DNA of 64,000 bases from Hippopus hippopus (taxonomy: Eukaryota > Mollusca > Bivalvia > Cardiida > Cardiidae): positions 4,712,001 to 4,776,000 of the forward strand of contig OX328113.1 of the NCBI GenBank assembly GCA_946811185.2, given 5' to 3'. Below are positions 11,520 through 21,379 of the stretch, one piece after another; positions within the stretch are counted from its first letter, which is position 1; the number at the start of each line of letters is the position of its first letter. Under the pieces are notes generated by a model. The model did not search any database. It was not told the origin of the DNA and was given only the letters and a program-made list of their open reading frames with translations. The position numbers were made by a program, and so were the translations under genes.

Positions 11520-11550
11520 AGTGGCGAAATTACAGAAACACATTTACAAG
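11520..11550 (+). CDS. EF-hand gene, 31-nt micro-exon
   Basis: Lies between the acceptor TTTATTTGTTTTCAG and the donor GTAAGT. It encodes SGEITETHLQ plus the first base of an Asp codon completed by the next exon. The same frame reads back through the intron to an ATG at 11409, but the strong acceptor and the hairpin repeat just upstream argue that this is not the start. Confidence 0.72.
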
Positions 11551-14500
11551 GTAAGTTTCTCACGAAACAACTTATTCCTTTTATATCACAATAAATTACT
11601 TAAAAACGAAGAAATGCCAAAAGTGTAGTAAAACAACCATTACTGCAAATAAATCAATCATTCAACCAACCAACCAACCAAATTAAATTATATCATATCA
11701 CATCAAATCAGCCAGCCAGCTGGTCAGTCAGTCAATCGATCCATCCATCCATCCCTCTATCAATCGATCCAATCAATCAATCAATCAATCAGGTATTTTC
11801 AACAGGCGACTTTGAGAACATTGTAGTTTTATGTTCATAAGAATCACAACTATACGATAGTATATGAATACATGTGAAAACATCACGACAAATGACAAAA
11901 TTGCTCGTTTCGAGGACTTTCTCTTTTCAGCACAATGTTGTCAAAACTAGTCTATTGCAAAGTCTGATGAAAAATGTCATCTGCATTATCATTTTGCTCA
12001 AGACTAATTAAGTGATTAATTGATTGATTGATTAATCGATCAATCTATTGATTTTTTTTAATGTTATTAGCTTTGTTGTAAAGAAACTTTCCCTTGTAGT
12101 GATAGAGCCAGCTCCTGTGACTTTGGTACATTATTTCGATGATAGTTACTTGGGAAAGTAGTCAATGGCTAGGGTAGACTTTGCAAAGTACCAGCAAAGA
12201 GAAACTCTCGAAAAGCATGGAAAGGTGCACTGGCCGCCACAACATAGCTAAACATAGAGTTGAAAAAAAAAAATTTGAGCACGTGTACTCTGATCCTTGT
12301 TCTGTGAAAATGGGCTTTAAAGCATCTGCAAAAAGTATCAATCAAGGTCAGCGTCCACAGGCTGACAGGTCAGCCTCCACAGGCTGACTTGAGTGGAAAC
12401 TTTTTGATATTGGTCAATTTTGTACATGCGAAAGGACGATTCTTCCTCATAATTTAGTTGCTTGTCGGACAAAAATCGATTTTATGGATCCATAATAATG
12501 TAATGGCTTGCTTGGTATGACGCATCGCCGAGACGCTTTAAACCCCTTTTTGCCGGAGCGCGGCTCATATCTATCTGTATATACTTTGATTACCTCCCTT
12601 TTCCGTTTTTTTCCAAGACATCAAAGATGTATTCAAACTACTAGATGACGACAACGATGGCAAGCTGACCAAAGAGGAACTAAAAAAACTTTTACGATAC
12701 ACAGGGTCTCTGAAATCTGACAAGGAACTAGACGATCTATTAGACCCAATCGACTCTGACCGTAAGTATTCCTCTGTCTGTCCTTCCGTCCATTCAGTCT
12801 ACCTTTTCAATCCTCCTCCCACCCACCCCCTCTCTCACTCTGTCTTTCTTTTTGTCGTCATAATTTTATTTTCCTGTTCTGTCTCTCTCCCTACCTTATA
12901 CTCTCTCCCACCATCTCCTCTCCCTGTCTTTATAATTTCTTTATTTCATTCCCTCCCCCTCCTTTTCCTCCAATCAGTCGTTCCTTCCTTCCTTCTTTCT
13001 CTGCTCTTTCTTTTTCAATTTTTTTCTTCCTTTCTTTACCTTCCCTCTTTTTCCCCCCATTTCTTCCTCCCTTCCTTGTTTATTTGATTTCTTCCTTCCC
13101 GGCCCTCTCTTCTTACATTCTCTCCCTCCCTCTCTACATTCTTTTCTCAGCCAGTCAAATGGCAATTCCTACTGTCCCTTATTTTGAAGAAACGCTTCCT
13201 GCTACAGTACTGAAATATAATGAGCTGCGCTGTTGCAAAAGGTGTTTAATGAATTCCCATGATGCCTTACACTAAGCAGTTCATCACATAATTACATCAT
13301 ATGAATCCATAAAATCCATTTTGTCTAACAACCGACTGAATCATGAGTATACCGGTCCTTTGACATGTAGAAAATAGACCAATAGCAAGAAGTTTCAATC
13401 GAGGTCAGCCTGCGCGAAATGCGCAGGCTGACCTCGGTTGATACTTTTTGCAGATGCATTAAGACACCCTTTTCACAGAGCATGGCTCATATTTTTCCCT
13501 TTATTTCAGATAATGGTTCGATCGATTTTGAAGAATTTAAACAGTTTATCATCGATAAAAATTTTCTACCATCCCTGGCTGATGAAGTGTGCTACGAAAT
13601 GCAAGAAGCATTTAACTTATTTGATAAAAATGGAGACGGTTTTATCGATCGAGAAGAATTAAAAGTTGTTTTAACTAGCGTAGGTAAGGGAAGAAACTCA
13701 TGTATAGTTCTATTTAAGAATAACAAGCGTTTTCTCCCTTTGATCAGTAGCCAATACTTCAGGTCCGATATGGGTAACTTTAAAAAGTTAGGTCCGGTGG
13801 GGCAGCTCAGTGGTTAGCGTATCTGACTCGTGACGTTGTGGTAGAGGGTTCGATGATCAGTTGAGTTAAACCTTCTTTCCGGCTATTTTTCGCCTCTCAC
13901 CTCTGATGCATGTGAGAAAAGTAGTCAGTCAAAAGAAAGTTGTGTCAGTACTTGTGTGAGAAAACTAGAAAACACATGCATGCGTAGGTGCACTTACCGC
14001 TGTGATATGACCTTAGCTGTTAAAACGGTGTTGAACTCGAAAACAAACAAACAAATCAAAGATCAGCTGCGTAGTCAGGCGGACGCCTGGCCTGCAACAT
14101 TAACCTTCAAAGCATCAATTTTTTTTTAAACGAAATACGCTTTCACAATCATGAAAAAGAGGCCAATAATCTCATTTTCAAAACTGCTTTTGCCCCCCCC
14201 CCCCCCACTCCCCCCAAAAAAAACCTAAATAGCGGAACAAAGATCAGTATGGTAATGTGCTCTGAAAAAAACACTAAAGTTGTCATGTTAATTTCTACAC
14301 TAGTAAATGTAATTAACGTTGTCATGTTAATTTCTATACAAATGAAAGATTTTCAACGTCATGTTGATTTCTATACAAATGTAATGAACGTCGCCATGAT
14401 AATTTCTACGAGAATGTAATCAATGTCGTCATGTTAATTTCTATACTGAAATCAACGTCGTCATGTTGATTTCTATACAAATGTAATGAACGTCGCCATT

Positions 14501-15923
14501 TTAATTTCTACACGAATGTAATCAACGTCTTCATGTTGATTTCTATACAAAAGAAATTTAAGTCAAGGTAATTGCTATAAAAGCTAAATTTGTCATTATA
14601 ATTGCTTTTTTCTATCATCTACAGGAGACCGAATGACAGATGATCTAGCAGACGAATTTTTAAGAGAAGCAGACATTAATGGAGACGGTAAAATTGATTA
14701 TGCAGGTACGTCCATAATGTGTATTTTGAACTCATTATCTATCCAAACAAATTTGGAGAAGGCGACTTGAAAAATGTATAAATCTAAATTTTGACCCAAA
14801 AACAAAACAAAACAAATATATATAAATATTAGCCATACTCTGTGAAAAGGGAATTTAATGCATATGCAAGTATTGACTAATGTCAGCCTGCCCAGTCCGC
14901 AATAAATTAAACCTTTTGGGGGTTTTTTATGCTTTTGGTCAATTTTCTGCATGTGATTGGACCGGTCTACCTCATAAATTAGTCGGTTGTTAAACAAAGT
15001 TGATTTCATGGATCCGTAATCAGGTGACGACTTGCTTGGTATGGTACAGATTACAGAGATGCATTAACCTTTAAATACCGCACAATGCCGACTTTTAACG
15101 ATCGCGAGATAAAAGACTATATGAAAACATTGTGGGAAAAGGGACAAAATGCTGGTAACCAGCCCTATTTCCTCCTTCTCCCCCACTGTTTTTTACCCTA
15201 TTAAAGGCAACTTCTAAGTTTTCAGCCGCAATAACTTTGGCGTCTGCATGATTACGACCGGTGAAAAATATCGATTTTATTTCCTAACTCTTCAATTGAA
15301 GGCCAAAACAGCAGTTCTTGCGCACTAGTTACCTAGGTAAAATGCGCGTGCCTCTCAACCAGATGGAAATATGACGTAATTTACCCTACATTTCTCGCGC
15401 TTTACGTAATATGTAATACGTTGTTATGCGGAAGGGGTACGCCATGGGGAATTACCGAAAAGAATTGTACTGGATTTTGATGTAAGTCCCCCCAAAAAAG
15501 GGTTAGAAGCATGAAATAAATAGAATAATTGTTTTTTTTCGGTGAAAGATCGAAATTTATTTCATCTCGTGAACATCATCGGTAATATATTATTATTGAT
15601 GATGTTCAGTCCATGAAATAAATGTTGATCTTTGACCTAAAAAAACAAATATCCTTTATTTATAATATCTCCGTCATTACTGAAGATATTTACTTTAAGC
15701 TTGAGCTGGTATTTAAACCATCGAAAGGGGTACCAATACAGCAACGGTAGGTAACCATCAAAATATTTTTGACACACTATACCCCTTTTTCAACTTGGAC
15801 TATTTACGAAATGCAACAGCAGTCGAGCGGTAGCACCCGCATGCGATGCTCTTGTTTATTATTAAATATTTTAGTTTTATTTATCATTATCTTTCAGAGT
15901 TTTGCAAGCATATGGGATATTGA
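11520..15923 (+). CDS. Four-EF-hand calcium-binding protein (calmodulin/troponin C superfamily), 5' end missing
   Basis: Coding exons join as 11520-11550, 12618-12761, 13510-13683, 14625-14705 and 15898-15923, giving 151 residues then TGA. All junctions are GT..AG and all phases agree. Numbering from the first visible residue, four complete EF-hand loops lie at 20-31 (DDDNDGKLTKEE), 56-67 (DSDHNGSIDFEE), 97-108 (DKNGDGFIDREE) and 133-144 (DINGDGKIDYAE). Each has acidic or Asn ligands at positions 1, 3 and 5, Gly at 6 and Glu at 12, so all four should bind Ca2+. The length fits calmodulin and troponin C. The linker between lobes differs from calmodulin, so a troponin C-like or calmodulin-like sensor is likelier than calmodulin itself. 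The initiator Met must lie in an upstream exon ending in phase 0; I could not place it. Confidence 0.88.
11640..11800. repeat. Tetranucleotide repeats (CCAA, TCCA, AATC)
   Basis: Successive short runs of AACC, CCAG, CAGT, ATCC and AATC units inside the first visible intron of the EF-hand gene. Confidence 0.85.
12290..12572 (+). mobile_element. CAGCC-MITE with partly duplicated hairpin
   Basis: Begins near CTGATCCTTGTTCTGTG and ends GCCGGAGCGCGGCTCAT. The hairpin region contains CACAGGCTGA twice in tandem, a small internal duplication. Intronic. Confidence 0.65.
12618..12761 (+). CDS. EF-hand gene, exon with loop 1
   Basis: Acceptor TTTTTTCCAAG, donor GTAAGT. It encodes residues 11-59 in part: all of EF loop 1 and the first three positions of loop 2. 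The split His codon (C|AT) continues in the next exon. Confidence 0.85.
12762..13150. repeat. Polypyrimidine tract in EF-hand intron
   Basis: About 390 bases of mostly C and T on the + strand (CTCTCTCCC, TTCCTTCCTTCT, CCCTCCC types). It runs between the donor of the previous exon and a CAGCC-MITE. The reverse-strand open frame rich in Lys, Arg, Glu and Gly is an artefact of this tract. Confidence 0.9.
13222..13492 (-). mobile_element. CAGCC-MITE abutting an exon
   Basis: Hairpin GAGGTCAGCCTGCGCGAAAT and complement, ending ACAGAGCATGGCTCAT at about 13492. Only 17 bases separate it from the acceptor of the next EF-hand exon. Confidence 0.75.
13510..13683 (+). CDS. EF-hand gene, exon with loops 2 and 3
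   Basis: Acceptor TTTATTTCAG, donor GTAAGG. It encodes residues 59-117 in part: the rest of EF loop 2, the inter-lobe linker (FIIDKNFLPSLADEVCYEMQ) and all of loop 3. Confidence 0.88.
13790..14057 (+). repeat. SINE-A, full length
   Basis: Head GCTCAGTGGTTAGCGTATCT with B-box-like GGGTTCGATGATC. Shared body, then GGTGTTGAACTCG and a (AAAC)n tail. Inserted in the EF-hand intron in the same direction as the gene. Confidence 0.75.
14276..14565 (+). repeat. Tandem repeat of about 37 bp, eight units
   Basis: Units resemble GTCATGTTAATTTCTATACA followed by AATGTAATCAAC, with alternate versions (GTCGCCAT, GTTGATTTC). It lies 60 bases upstream of an EF-hand exon acceptor. Confidence 0.85.
14625..14705 (+). 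CDS. EF-hand gene, exon with loop 4
   Basis: Acceptor TCTATCATCTACAG, donor GTACGT. It encodes DRMTDDLADEFLREAD and the first eleven positions of EF loop 4. The twelfth, the bidentate Glu, is split G|AG across the intron. Confidence 0.87.
14817..15066 (+). mobile_element. CAGCC-MITE, hairpin partly lost
   Basis: GCCATACTCTGTGAAAAGGG through GGTCAATTTTCTGCATGTGA to CAGAGATGCATTAA. The second hairpin arm is deleted. Intronic. Confidence 0.65.
15067..15240 (-). repeat. TTAA-MITE remnant
   Basis: Directly follows the CAGCC-MITE. The palindrome around AAATGCTGGTAACCAGC has a mutated right arm. Confidence 0.55.
15262..15660 (-). repeat. Foldback element, second copy
   Basis: Inverted relative of the element at 375-895: shares TTCAATTGAAG, GCGCACTAGTTA, GGGGTACGCCATGGGG and the ATTTATTTCATCTCGTGAAC hairpin. 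The apical GC hairpin has decayed to an AT-rich loop. Intronic. Confidence 0.65.
15660..15860 (+). repeat. Dispersed repeat also seen near 19.3 kb
   Basis: Shares GAAGATATTTACTTTAAGCT, a TACAACAG-like segment, the TTTTTGACAC motif and GCACCCGCATGC with 19270-19540. Its right end reaches close to the last EF-hand intron acceptor. Confidence 0.5.
15898..15923 (+). CDS. EF-hand gene, last coding exon
   Basis: Acceptor ATTATCTTTCAG. It adds E (split codon), FCKHMGY and TGA. The added Glu supplies position 12 of EF loop 4, which strongly supports this very short exon. Confidence 0.85.
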
Positions 15924-16009
15924 CATCCAGTGGTGGATAACCAAGTTTTAGTAAAGTCAGGCAGCGCCATTAAAGCAGCATTTACGAAGATATGGTCATT
16001 ACCTCATGA

Positions 16010-16030
16010 AATAAACTCACAGCAAATAAA
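16010..16030 (+). terminator. Tandem poly(A) signals of the EF-hand gene
   Basis: AATAAA at 16010-16015 and again at 16025-16030, about 90-100 bases after the stop codon on the same strand. Confidence 0.6.
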
Positions 16031-16096
16031 CTTTGAAAATATTCTTGTAAAATACAGAAAACCAATGTGAATTACCGCTAAACCATTACCAAATAA

Positions 16097-16293
16097 TAAG
16101 GACCCGTATTCACCAACCATTCTTAAGAACATTCTTGGTCTAAATCTGGATTTTGAAAGTAACACAACTTCTGATTGGCTAAACCATTTGGTTTAGCCAA
16201 TCAGAAGGCGTGTTACTTCCAAATTTAGAGAATTCTTGAGAATAAGATTAAGAATACTCTTAAGAGTGGAACCAGTTGTTGAATACGGACCCA
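16097..16293. repeat. Foldback MITE, 'CCAATCAGA' type
   Basis: Ends GTATTCACCAACCATTCTTA and GTTGTTGAATACGG. The centre pairs CTTCTGATTGGCTAAACC with GGTTTAGCCAATCAGAAG. Relatives lie at about 19.25-19.67 kb and 36.66-37.23 kb. Confidence 0.7.
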
Positions 16294-16298
16294 GCTGG

Positions 16299-16528
16299 GC
16301 TCGACCCTTTACCAAACCGCAAGATTTTTAGACTTGTTTAAATTGAAAAGATTTGCACAATACAAAGTCAAATGTGGCTCCGATTATGATGCTTGTCTTT
16401 GAAAGGGTAGAAAACATTACTGGAAAGGGGAAGACACTGGTTACCAACATTTTCTCTTTTTCCCACGATGTTTTCAAAAGCTTTCTCCCTCGGGGTTGTA
16501 AAAACTCGAGATTGTGTGGTTAAGGGAC
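16299..16528 (+). mobile_element. TTAA-MITE, diverged
   Basis: Starts CCCTTTACCAAACCGCAAG and ends GATTGTGTGGTTAAGGG. The palindrome around ACACTGGTTACCAACA is mismatched. Confidence 0.6.
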
Positions 16529-16599
16529 CCTTTACCAATCAAACTGAGTTCAACTCTTCTCCCCAAAAAAATCAACTTTGAAACTATGACTGCAAAATC

Positions 16600-17072
16600 T
16601 AGAAAACCGAGTAATTTAATAAACGATCCTGATGGAAAAGCCGAAATCAGTGTGGGTAAAGGATAAAATGCTTGCAACACGTAGTGGGAAAAAAAGAAGA
16701 AACTGTTTACATAACCAGCATTTTTTCCCCTTCTGTCACGATCTATTTTACCCTTAGACGAATCCGATTTACTGAGGCACATTTGAATTATCCTCAAATT
16801 CTTTCAGTTTTGAAAACTTGGAAATATGTCCTATGTTAGAATTTTACGTATGAACACAAAAATATTGTTTAATATTGTGCTACCCCTTTGGATTTAACTC
16901 TCTACCATGCAAGAGAAAGATTTTAAAAACAAGTGATGAAAGGGGAAAATTATGCTTGTAACCATGTTTTCTACTTTTCCCAGACAAACTCCAGCATTTG
17001 AGTTACATTTAATTTGTCGTATGCGATTGCGTTTAGTTTCGAAAATCCTAAAATTTTGTTGTTTGGTAAATA
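16600..17072 (-). repeat. Two eroded TTAA-MITE copies
   Basis: Fragments of palindrome (CATAACCAGCATTTTTTCC) and the family end AAAATTTTGTTGTTTGGTAA are recognisable. Order and arms are broken. Confidence 0.45.
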
Positions 17073-17288
17073 GTTAAGAATCACTTTTGTCTCGTACTCG
17101 TCATTTTGGCCGATTACGTAACTGGATTTGATCAACGGATCACCCGAGGTTTACCGAATGCTTTTGTCTGGTACAATGAAGCACAGACCTCAGAAACTCC
17201 ATTGGTCTATCGCGGAATACCGAAATTTTCAGTGTTGATCACTGGACACTTGCTAAAACTAGCACAATGGTGCATCACCTCAATATCT

Positions 17289-17560
17289 ATAATTGAGCCG
17301 TGCTCTGTGAAAAGGGGGCTTAACGCATCTGCGAAAAGTATCGACCTAGGTCAGCCTGCGCAGTCCGCGCAGGCTGACCTGGGCCGAAACTTTTCGCTAT
17401 TGGTCAATTTTCCGTTTGTCAAAGGACCAGTCTACCTCATGATTAATTCGGTTATTGAAAAAAGTGGCTATTATGGATCCATAACTATGTGATGATTTTG
17501 GCCGGTTACATGTATCACGGTGATGCATTAAGCCCCCCCTTGCCAGAGCATGGCTCATAT
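17289..17560 (+). mobile_element. CAGCC-MITE, nearly intact
   Basis: TGAGCCGTGCTCTGTGAAAA to TTGCCAGAGCATGGCTCA. The hairpin GGTCAGCCTGCGCAGTCCGC with its complement is perfect. Confidence 0.8.
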
Positions 17561-17569
17561 ATAGAGGAT

Positions 17570-17718
17570 AATCAACTAGTTTGTGATATTATCTGTCACT
17601 AGAATTGGGTGTGATGCAGTTGAAAAAACGAGTCCGAAGGACCAGTTTTTTAACCGCATCAAAGCCCATTCGAGGGACAGATTTTTAATATCACACACCA
17701 CCAGTTGATTATCCTTTT
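17570..17718. repeat. Foldback element, about 150 bp
   Basis: AGGATAATCAACTAGT pairs with ACCAGTTGATTATCCT. The centre pairs GAAAAAACGAGTCC with GGACCAGTTTTTT. Confidence 0.65.
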
Positions 17719-18459
17719 TATTATATTCCAAATTCACCCTTTTTTTTTTTATTCCAATAATTATCCAGAATGGTACAAAATGAGCAATGTAAGAAAAAAG
17801 TAGTTCCAGCAAACAGTCTAAGACTATATCGTCACTAGTGATGATACCATATTATCATCACTAGTGGTGTTATCACTGTGAAATCCTAACAATTCGTTGA
17901 TAGGAATATAATCAATGTTTTCACATACGACATAGATGGGATGAACCGACGTGCTATTTTCAGTAACAGCGTTCAATGATCGACCAATCAAAATTTCAGT
18001 GGTACGCCAATGTAGCTTCAAAAGCCTGGGATACAATTGACTTACGGAGTCCAAAACCTTACAGGCAGGGGCTACTGGGAAAGCAAGCATGCGTCATTTA
18101 CTTTGCTGGATACCACTAGACCATATAGATTTCTACATCAGAGAAATTGCTCTTTACCAGAAACATTTACACATTTTTATTATCTTTTTTCCCTGATAAT
18201 TTTGTGATCTTGTTTGTTTGAAAGCCATTCTATCTACCCTAAAAGGGTCTACAGTTATAACCCGGCAACAGTTCGCTTATTCATGTTTTTCATGGTTAAT
18301 CAGTAACACACCGGAGTTGTGCAGTGCTTTGTCTATGGACACTCCCATACAAAGGACTACCAGGGGTCCAGCTTGGAACCATGGTTTTCTTGACTTATCA
18401 CTTCAAGGAAAAAATCTATTAAGATTTTTTTCCATCTTTATTTTTTCTTAAGCATCTGG
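17719..18459. other. No gene recognised
   Basis: Contains a small palindrome at 17831-17880 (ATCATCACTAGTG twice inverted) and open frames with no motif or splice support. Confidence 0.4.
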
Positions 18460-19003
18460 GCCCAGTTTCACGGAAAAAACTCTAGTCTCTTATTTTACTC
18501 AACTCTATTAATGGCCCCATGTTCTGACTTGAGTTCATTATTTGAGATGCATTTCAGTAACATTAACAGACTGTAGTAACATTCTCAAATCCTGAGTTGA
18601 CACTATGTTTCAGACTCTACTAAGCAAAATAAATGGACTCAAGTCAGTTAACAGACTTAAGTCCATTATTTCGCTGACTTGACTCTGAAGTGTTTGTCAA
18701 CACAAGATTTGAGAACGTTACTTTTGAAGTGTGTTAATGTTAGTGAAATGCATCTGAAATAACAAATTCTACTTGAGTTGGTGTTAATATTTGTGAAATG
18801 CATCTGATATAACAAACTCTACGTAAGTCGGTGTTAAATGTTAGTGAAATGCATCTGAAATAACAACTCTACGTCAGTCGGTGTTAAATGTTAGTGAAAT
18901 GCATCTGAAATAACAAACTCTAGGCTACGCAAGTCGGAAAATAAGTCTGTTGGTGGATTTGAGTGAAATAAGAGACTTCAGATTTTTTCGTGAAACCGGC
19001 CCC
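18460..19003. repeat. Foldback element with internal 50-bp tandem repeat
   Basis: Ends GGGCCCAGTTTCACGGAAAA and TTTTTTCGTGAAACCGGCCC, each followed by a CTCTTATTTTACTC-type segment. GTGTTAA recurs at 18731, 18781, 18831 and 18881, an exact 50-base period; units contain GTGAAATGCATCTGAAATAA. Confidence 0.75.
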
Positions 19004-19244
19004 TCATCTTTTTTTATTTCTGCAAATTTCTTTTTTTTTAATCCTTGTTTTTATCATTATTTAGTCTCTTTCTAGATAAACACAAACCTTCCTTGATATG
19101 CATTTATAGAATAAGATTTGTTTTATCAGATTCTAACTTGTAGATATATCACTGAAACTATTAAATTGGAATACATGTATAGTCCTTAAAACGTTCTTAT
19201 TTCCACATCAATAATATAGGTTTTGGACTTGCAGACTAGATTCT

Positions 19245-19672
19245 ATATTCACCAACCATTTTTAAGAACATTTATAGCTCGGCTGTTTTCGAAGAAGTTT
19301 TGGCGTAGTCGGCGTGCTAAAAACCGACATTTTGTAATCGATCTCTCGTATTAGTGAAGACATTTACTTCAAACTTGGGCAAGTTTTTAACAATCAAAAG
19401 GGGAACCTATACAACAGGGACAGGTAACGATTAAAGCATTTTTGACACAGGAATTTGTTCCTTTCTTGACTTACTAATTGAAAAGCAATCGCTTGCAGCC
19501 GAGCGTTGGCACCCGCATGCTTTGCTCTTGTCAGGTCTTATCCTCAAGATTTTTTTTAAGCAACCTCTGATTGGCTAAACTAAATAGCCAATCAGAGGTT
19601 TTACTTTCTTAGTCTATTCGATTAATCAAACGAGTCTTCTTTAGAATGGTTGGTGAATTCATACGGACAGTC
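19245..19672. repeat. Foldback MITE with nested repeat
   Basis: The outer ends TATTCACCAACCATTTTTAA and GAATGGTTGGTGAATTCATA pair. The core CCTCTGATTGGCTAAAC with its complement lies at about 19555-19605. A segment at 19275-19540 related to 15660-15860 is inserted in the left arm. Confidence 0.6.
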
Positions 19673-19679
19673 CTTATAG

Positions 19680-20490
19680 GGTTTCTTCAAAACCTAAATC
19701 ACAAAGACGTGGGAATATATTTACTCAGTCGTGCGTACAGATGTTTAGGTCGGCCAGTTTACTAAGCCTCTATGAAAGTAGTCCATCATGTACCAAATAT
19801 TAAGCAGTCGTGAATTCAATTGTATCTAGAACTGAAGATGCATAAAAAATGACTTTTAATAATTTCGTGTTCCATACTAGAATAATTCTACAACATATTT
19901 GAAAGGAGGCTACTTTTTCTGTTTCCTTTTCCCAATGGAATAACTAACAGAGAAACTAATATTGCCGTCCGTTATTTCTTTGTATGCACATACGACCAGC
20001 ATGGTCGCAACGAGGGGCTGGCGGGACAATTACGTAGAATGGCATTTACAAAAGAAAAACACACGCGGGGGCACTGGACCTTCAGTAAATTTGAACAGCC
20101 TCATTTATTAAAGGAAGATAATTGTGCAAATGATAATACATGCAGCCTATTTACCTTAGTACAGGTAACTGTCCCCAAACGCCATGATACGTCTTGACTG
20201 ATCGCCTCTGGGTACAGAGACGATCGATAAAAAAACAGTTGAAATCCCCGCATAGATTTTGTGCGCATGTTTCAACTCTCATATTTTCACAAATCGACAA
20301 CAAATGTAGAATTTGAAGCTACCTGCTGCTGGCATATTAAATAATCATTCGTTTCAATTTTTTTTTTTTTTTAATTTAATGCTTTCAATTCGGACAAGTC
20401 TAATACAATTATGCAGTTTCTCTTGCACAGAAAACAACCATACCTAACAGTTTACCATCATAACAAAATTTAAGACTTGTCCAAACTTTT
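19680..20490. other. No recognisable feature
   Basis: No coding exon, RNA gene or window-level repeat is recognised apart from a T run near 20370. Confidence 0.4.
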
Positions 20491-20499
20491 TTTTTTAGT

Positions 20500-20748
20500 A
20501 TTGGAGTTTAACGCCGCTTTCAAAGCTTAGGTCATATCACGGCGGTCAACGCACCTACATGTGTTTCCCGACTTTCTCACACCAGTACTGACACAGCTTT
20601 CTTCCCAAGTCACTGACTGCTTTTCTCACATGCATCAGAGGTGAGAGGCAAAAAATCGCCGAAAAGAAACTTTGCATCAACAGAGTATCGAACCTGCAAC
20701 CACCAGGTCACGAGTAAGATACGCTAATGAGTTACCCAACCAGGGTTG
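20500..20748 (-). repeat. SINE-A
   Basis: Reverse copy: GGAGTTTAACGCCGCTTTCA at one end and, on the reverse strand, a head with GGTTGCAGGTTCGATACTC. It abuts a TTAA-MITE that has lost its left end. Confidence 0.7.
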
Positions 20749-21350
20749 TCCAAATAGAAAACATTTGCAGACAATAAATCAAGAATGGCGCAAATAATAG
20801 AATGCGTCTTTGAAAGGGTAGAAAACAATGGGAAAAGGAGAAAATGCTGGTTATCAGCATTTTCTCCTTTTCCCATGATGTTTTCAAAAGGTCTATAAAA
20901 CACGTGATTGTGTGGTAAAGGGTTTACGCTCGAGATACCAAATGGCAAACTCTGGACTAGCCAATTTTAAGCCTTTACCAAACAACAAAATGTTAGACTT
21001 TTTCATAATGATAGCATAATTATGCAGATGACAATTCCATTGTGGCTGAAATTACAAAATATGTTATTGAAAGGATAGAAAACATTGTCGGAATTTGAGA
21101 AAATGCTGGCTGGCAGCATTTTCTACTTTTTCCCCCCAGTTTTCAAAAGGCTGCTCTCCCTGGAACGTTTTAAAAACTTTAGATTGGATGACAGAGGATT
21201 AAAGTATTCACAGTTGATAACTGTCCAATGATGCAATTTATCTTTCAAAGGGTAGAAAGTATTTAAAATCATTGGAAAAGGAGAAAAATGCTGGTCAGCA
21301 GCATCTTTTCCTGGTTTCACAATTTTACAAATGCTGGTCTGTTAGGGATC
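20749..21350 (+). repeat. Three TTAA-MITE copies in a row
   Basis: About 20749-20925 (left-truncated, palindrome around GCTGGTTATCAGC), 20970-21200 and 21215-21350 (both diverged, palindromes around GCTGGCTGGCAGC and GCTGGTCAGCAGC). The palindrome centres differ between copies. Confidence 0.6.
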
Positions 21351-21379
21351 ATTTAACCCCAAAAAGTTTTGAAAAGGGT

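Noticed and set aside
11409..11594. ATG at 11409 as start of the EF-hand protein
   Set aside because: The frame runs through a good acceptor and a repeat hairpin, and reads past the GTAAGT donor at 11551. The upstream residues look nothing like an EF-hand N-terminus.
12974..13165. Lys/Arg/Glu/Gly-rich reverse-strand open frame
   Set aside because: Low-complexity read-out of the polypyrimidine tract.
13800..13870. tRNA gene
   Set aside because: A- and B-box-like sequence is the head of SINE-A. The body is repeated in six places and no acceptor stem closes.
14276..14565. CRISPR-like array
   Set aside because: Direct tandem repeat without unique spacers, inside a eukaryotic intron.
17824..18090. 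Reverse-strand open frame of 88 residues as a gene
   Set aside because: No recognised motif, no splice context; typical of chance open frames at this length.
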